From: Microterricola gilva
GTDB lineage: Bacteria; Actinomycetota; Actinomycetes; Actinomycetales; Microbacteriaceae
NCBI RefSeq assembly: GCF_004217495.1
Contig: NZ_SHLC01000001.1
Location: 124,001-188,000 of the forward strand
Direction of reading: 5' to 3'
DNA length: 64,000 nucleotides
In this document: one piece after another, positions 61,916 to 64,000 of the stretch
How the letters are laid out: the number at the start of each line of letters is the position of its first letter
How positions within the stretch are numbered: position 1 is the stretch's first letter
Made by a program: the position numbers and the translations under genes
Notes under the pieces: generated by a model
Told to the model about the DNA's origin: nothing
Databases searched by the model: none
What the model saw: only the letters and a program-made list of their open reading frames with translations

Positions 61916-63307
61916 ATGCCCGGCACAGCGCTCGCATCGCCGCGAACCGACTCGCTCGACCTCGATCTCACACCGGCCGCCCTCGCGATGGTGTGGCCGG
62001 GAGTCGGCCGTGCCCACGAGGCCCTCGCCGTCCCCGGCATCCGTCTGGCCCACGGTGACGCCCTGGTGTCGGTGGAGCTGGCGACCGTCTGCGGATCCGA
62101 TGTGCACACAGCGACCGGGCACCGGCCAGGGCCGGTGCCGTCGGTGCTCGGGCACGAACAGGTGGGCAGGGTGCTCGCGACAGCGGGGCCGGTGCGCGCG
62201 GTCGACGGCCGACGCCTCGAACCGGGCATGCGGGTGATCTGGTCGGTCGTCGTGTCGTGCGGGCGTTGCGCGCGGTGCCGCCGCGGTCTCTCGAACAAGT
62301 GCAGCTCGGCGACGAAGTACGGGCACGAGGCCGTGCACCACGAGTGGGAGCTGAGCGGTGGCTTCGCCTCGGCCGTGCACCTGAAGCGCGGAACCGGCAT
62401 CGTGATCGTCGACGACGAGACCCCAGCCGGCGTGCTCGCGCCGGCATCGTGCGCCACCGCAACCGTCGTCGCCGCGATCGAGGCCGCCGAGCAGATCACG
62501 CCGCTGTCCGGCCGCACCGTGCTCGTCACGGGTGCAGGCATGCTCGGGCTCACGGCCACGGCAATGGCCACGGATGCCGGGGCGCGCGTGATCGTCAGCG
62601 ACCCGAGCGCCGAGCGGCGTGCGGCCGCGCTGCGCTTCGGTGCCGCCGCCGTTGCCGATCCGACGCGGCCGAGCGGTTCCGCCGGCAGCCTCAAGCGGGT
62701 GCTCGCCGCGCAGACCAGAGGGCGCGGGCTGTGCGATGTCGCGCTGGAGCTCTCCGGGGCCGTGCCGGCCGTGACATCCGCCATCGCCTCCCTCGACACC
62801 GGCGGCGTGCTCGTGCTCGTCGGCAGCGTCTCACCGAGTGCGCCGGTGCAGCTCGACCCGGAGCGCGTCGTGCGCCAGCTGCTGACCGTGCGCGGTGTGC
62901 ACAACTACACGCCGGCTCAGCTGCAGCGGGCGGCGGACTACCTGGCGACGGCGTGGCGGCGGCGCCCGTTCGAGCAGCTGCTCGGCGAGGTCTTCCCGCT
63001 CGAGCAGATCGATGCCGCCTTCGACGCGGCGCGCGCGCTCGGCGGCCCGACACCCGCCCCGGCTGCCACCGGATCGCCCCGCGCTGCGGCCGGCAGCCCC
63101 TCCGGCTCCGTCGTCGACGCCCCAGCCTCCGATCGGGCGCTAGCGCTGTTCCGCCCGCCCGCGTCCGAGTCCGACGCAGACCGGCCGACCGTCGTGGCGC
63201 CCGTCGCCGCCCGCATCGGCCTGGCTCCGAGCGCGATCCCGCACGCCGTGCCGACCCCACACCCCGATCGCGACCGCACCGGCCGCCGCATCCACCCGGC
63301 CGACTAG
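61916..63307 (+). CDS. HpnZ-type zinc alcohol dehydrogenase of phosphonate clusters
   Basis: The 463-residue medium-chain dehydrogenase has the zinc ligands in 'VCGSDVHTATG' and 'GHEQVG', the structural zinc 'CGRCARCRRGLSNKC', and the Rossmann motif 'VLVTGAGMLGL'. It matches the TIGR03366 proposed phosphonate-catabolism dehydrogenase; its exact substrate is not established. The enzyme core ends near residue 380. The last ~80 residues are an Ala/Pro/Ser-rich tail absent from the family. It starts nine bases after the HAD gene and ends the phosphonate operon. Confidence 0.87.
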   Translation: MPGTALASPRTDSLDLDLTPAALAMVWPGVGRAHEALAVPGIRLAHGDALVSVELATVCGSDVHTATGHRPGPVPSVLGHEQVGRVLATAGPVRAVDGRRLEPGMRVIWSVVVSCGRCARCRRGLSNKCSSATKYGHEAVHHEWELSGGFASAVHLKRGTGIVIVDDETPAGVLAPASCATATVVAAIEAAEQITPLSGRTVLVTGAGMLGLTATAMATDAGARVIVSDPSAERRAAALRFGAAAVADPTRPSGSAGSLKRVLAAQTRGRGLCDVALELSGAVPAVTSAIASLDTGGVLVLVGSVSPSAPVQLDPERVVRQLLTVRGVHNYTPAQLQRAADYLATAWRRRPFEQLLGEVFPLEQIDAAFDAARALGGPTPAPAATGSPRAAAGSPSGSVVDAPASDRALALFRPPASESDADRPTVVAPVAARIGLAPSAIPHAVPTPHPDRDRTGRRIHPAD

Positions 63308-63328
63308 CCGTCCAGATGGACGTTGCTC

Positions 63329-63357
63329 TTGACGGGGAGCGGTGTCCGAGGTCTAAT
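63329..63357 (+). promoter_or_regulatory. Promoter of the PadR-type gene
   Basis: TTGACG (63329-63334) and TCTAAT (63352-63357) are spaced 17 bases. The following ~25 bases contain direct GGAATA repeats that could be the binding site of the encoded regulator. Confidence 0.55.
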
Positions 63358-63388
63358 AGTCCGGTTGGAATAATCGGAACGGAATATT

Positions 63389-63988
63389 GTGGTCGCGCTC
63401 ACACCCCTCGGCATCGCGGCGCTCGCGCTGCTCGCCGAGCGACCCATGCACCCCTACGAGATGTACCAACTGCTGATCCAGCGCCGTGAGGATCGGGTGG
63501 TCAAGGTGCGGCGCGGCTCGCTCTACCACGCGGTCGACCGGCTGCTCGAGCAGGGCCTCGCGGTCGTCCGCGCCACCGAACGAGCCGGCAACCGGCCGGA
63601 GCGCACGAGCTACGAGATCACGGATGCCGGGCGCGAGCGCCTGTCCACCACGATCGCCGAGCTCCTCGCCACGCCCGTCAACGAGTACCCGAGCTTCCCG
63701 CTGGCGCTCGGCGAATCACACAACCTCCCGCGGCACGAGGTGACCGAGCTGCTCGGCGCCCGCATCGCGCTCCTGCACGCCGAGCTCGCCGAGATCGAGC
63801 AGCTCACGGCCGGCGCGACCGCCAAGGGCGTCCCGCGCCTGTACTGGATCGACGCCGACTACCGAGCGACCCTGCTGCGCGCCGAAATCGCCTGGCTCAC
63901 CGCGACCGTCGCCGACATCGCGAGCGGCGCACTGCCGTGGCTCGACGCCGTTTCCGGCGCCACCACCTCCACGCACTCCCCGAACTGA
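63389..63988 (+). CDS. PadR family transcriptional regulator
   Basis: The 199-residue protein has the PadR winged helix ('LLAERPMHPYEMYQLLIQRREDRVVKVRRGSLYHAVDRLLEQGLAVV') and a C-terminal helical dimerisation part (Vir-type, 'LLGARIALLHAELAEIEQLTA'). GTG start after GGAACGGA. PadR proteins usually repress adjacent transporters or detoxification genes. An AAGGAC two bases after its stop region (63990-63995) may be the ribosome site of a next gene just outside the window. Confidence 0.9.
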   Translation: MVALTPLGIAALALLAERPMHPYEMYQLLIQRREDRVVKVRRGSLYHAVDRLLEQGLAVVRATERAGNRPERTSYEITDAGRERLSTTIAELLATPVNEYPSFPLALGESHNLPRHEVTELLGARIALLHAELAEIEQLTAGATAKGVPRLYWIDADYRATLLRAEIAWLTATVADIASGALPWLDAVSGATTSTHSPN

Positions 63989-64000
63989 AGGACAACGTCC

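Overview
The window looks like a chromosomal segment of a high-GC actinobacterium, most likely a member of the Microbacteriaceae (inference). The reasons are the very high GC content, frequent GTG starts, the recurrent 'GGATGCC'/'GCATCC' codon pairs, a DUF3151-purA pair, a purS-purQ-purL set, LuxR-type LAL regulators and many leaderless starts preceded by TAnnnT. The genus cannot be decided from the sequence. No rRNA, tRNA, CRISPR array, phage or classical insertion sequence was found.

Layout. 1-19.5 kb: two giant paralogous cell-surface proteins with DUF5979 repeats (the first cut by the window edge). They bracket an ABC-ATPase-like/YhgE-Pip/TetR operon and DUF3151-purA. 19.5-24.1 kb: housekeeping and small-molecule genes (TauE/SafE exporter, GNAT, EamA exporter, chorismate mutase, SDR), with a repeat-rich spacer at 22.3-22.7 kb. 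24.1-31.4 kb: a divergent IclR-controlled sugar-acid cluster. Its gene content (RidA, D-aminoacylase-type deacylase, KDG kinase, KDPG aldolase, D-serine-dehydratase-like PLP enzyme, lactonase) fits catabolism of N-acyl-D-glucosaminate to pyruvate and glyceraldehyde-3-phosphate. 31.5-32.8 kb: a baeRF-type release-factor-like protein. 32.8-40.1 kb: a second sugar cluster (unknown 642-residue protein, RraA-like aldolase, aldo/keto reductase, mutarotase, lactonase-type amidohydrolase, GntR regulator, ManD-type dehydratase) that reads as a non-phosphorylative deoxysugar/aldose route.

40-53.5 kb: purL and purSQ on the minus strand, separated by about 9 kb. Between them lie a cupredoxin lipoprotein, a DUF4242 gene with a small partner, a large LuxR/AAA regulator, a Fur-type regulator with catalase, a VanZ-RDD membrane protein and a DUF559 nuclease-like gene. 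The DUF559 gene is framed by two 62-bp inverted copies of a palindromic repeat; this candidate mobile cassette is the most unusual structure in the window. 53.7-55.6 kb: a DrrAB-type ABC exporter. 55.8-63.3 kb: a phosphonate uptake and catabolism operon (phnD, phnC, a fused double PhnE, HpnW-type oxidase, PhnX-like HAD, HpnZ-type dehydrogenase). A PadR regulator follows at the right edge.

Genes within clusters are tightly packed, with 1-11 base overlaps suggesting translational coupling. Strong hairpins separate the transcription units, and at least two hairpin sequences recur at unrelated places.
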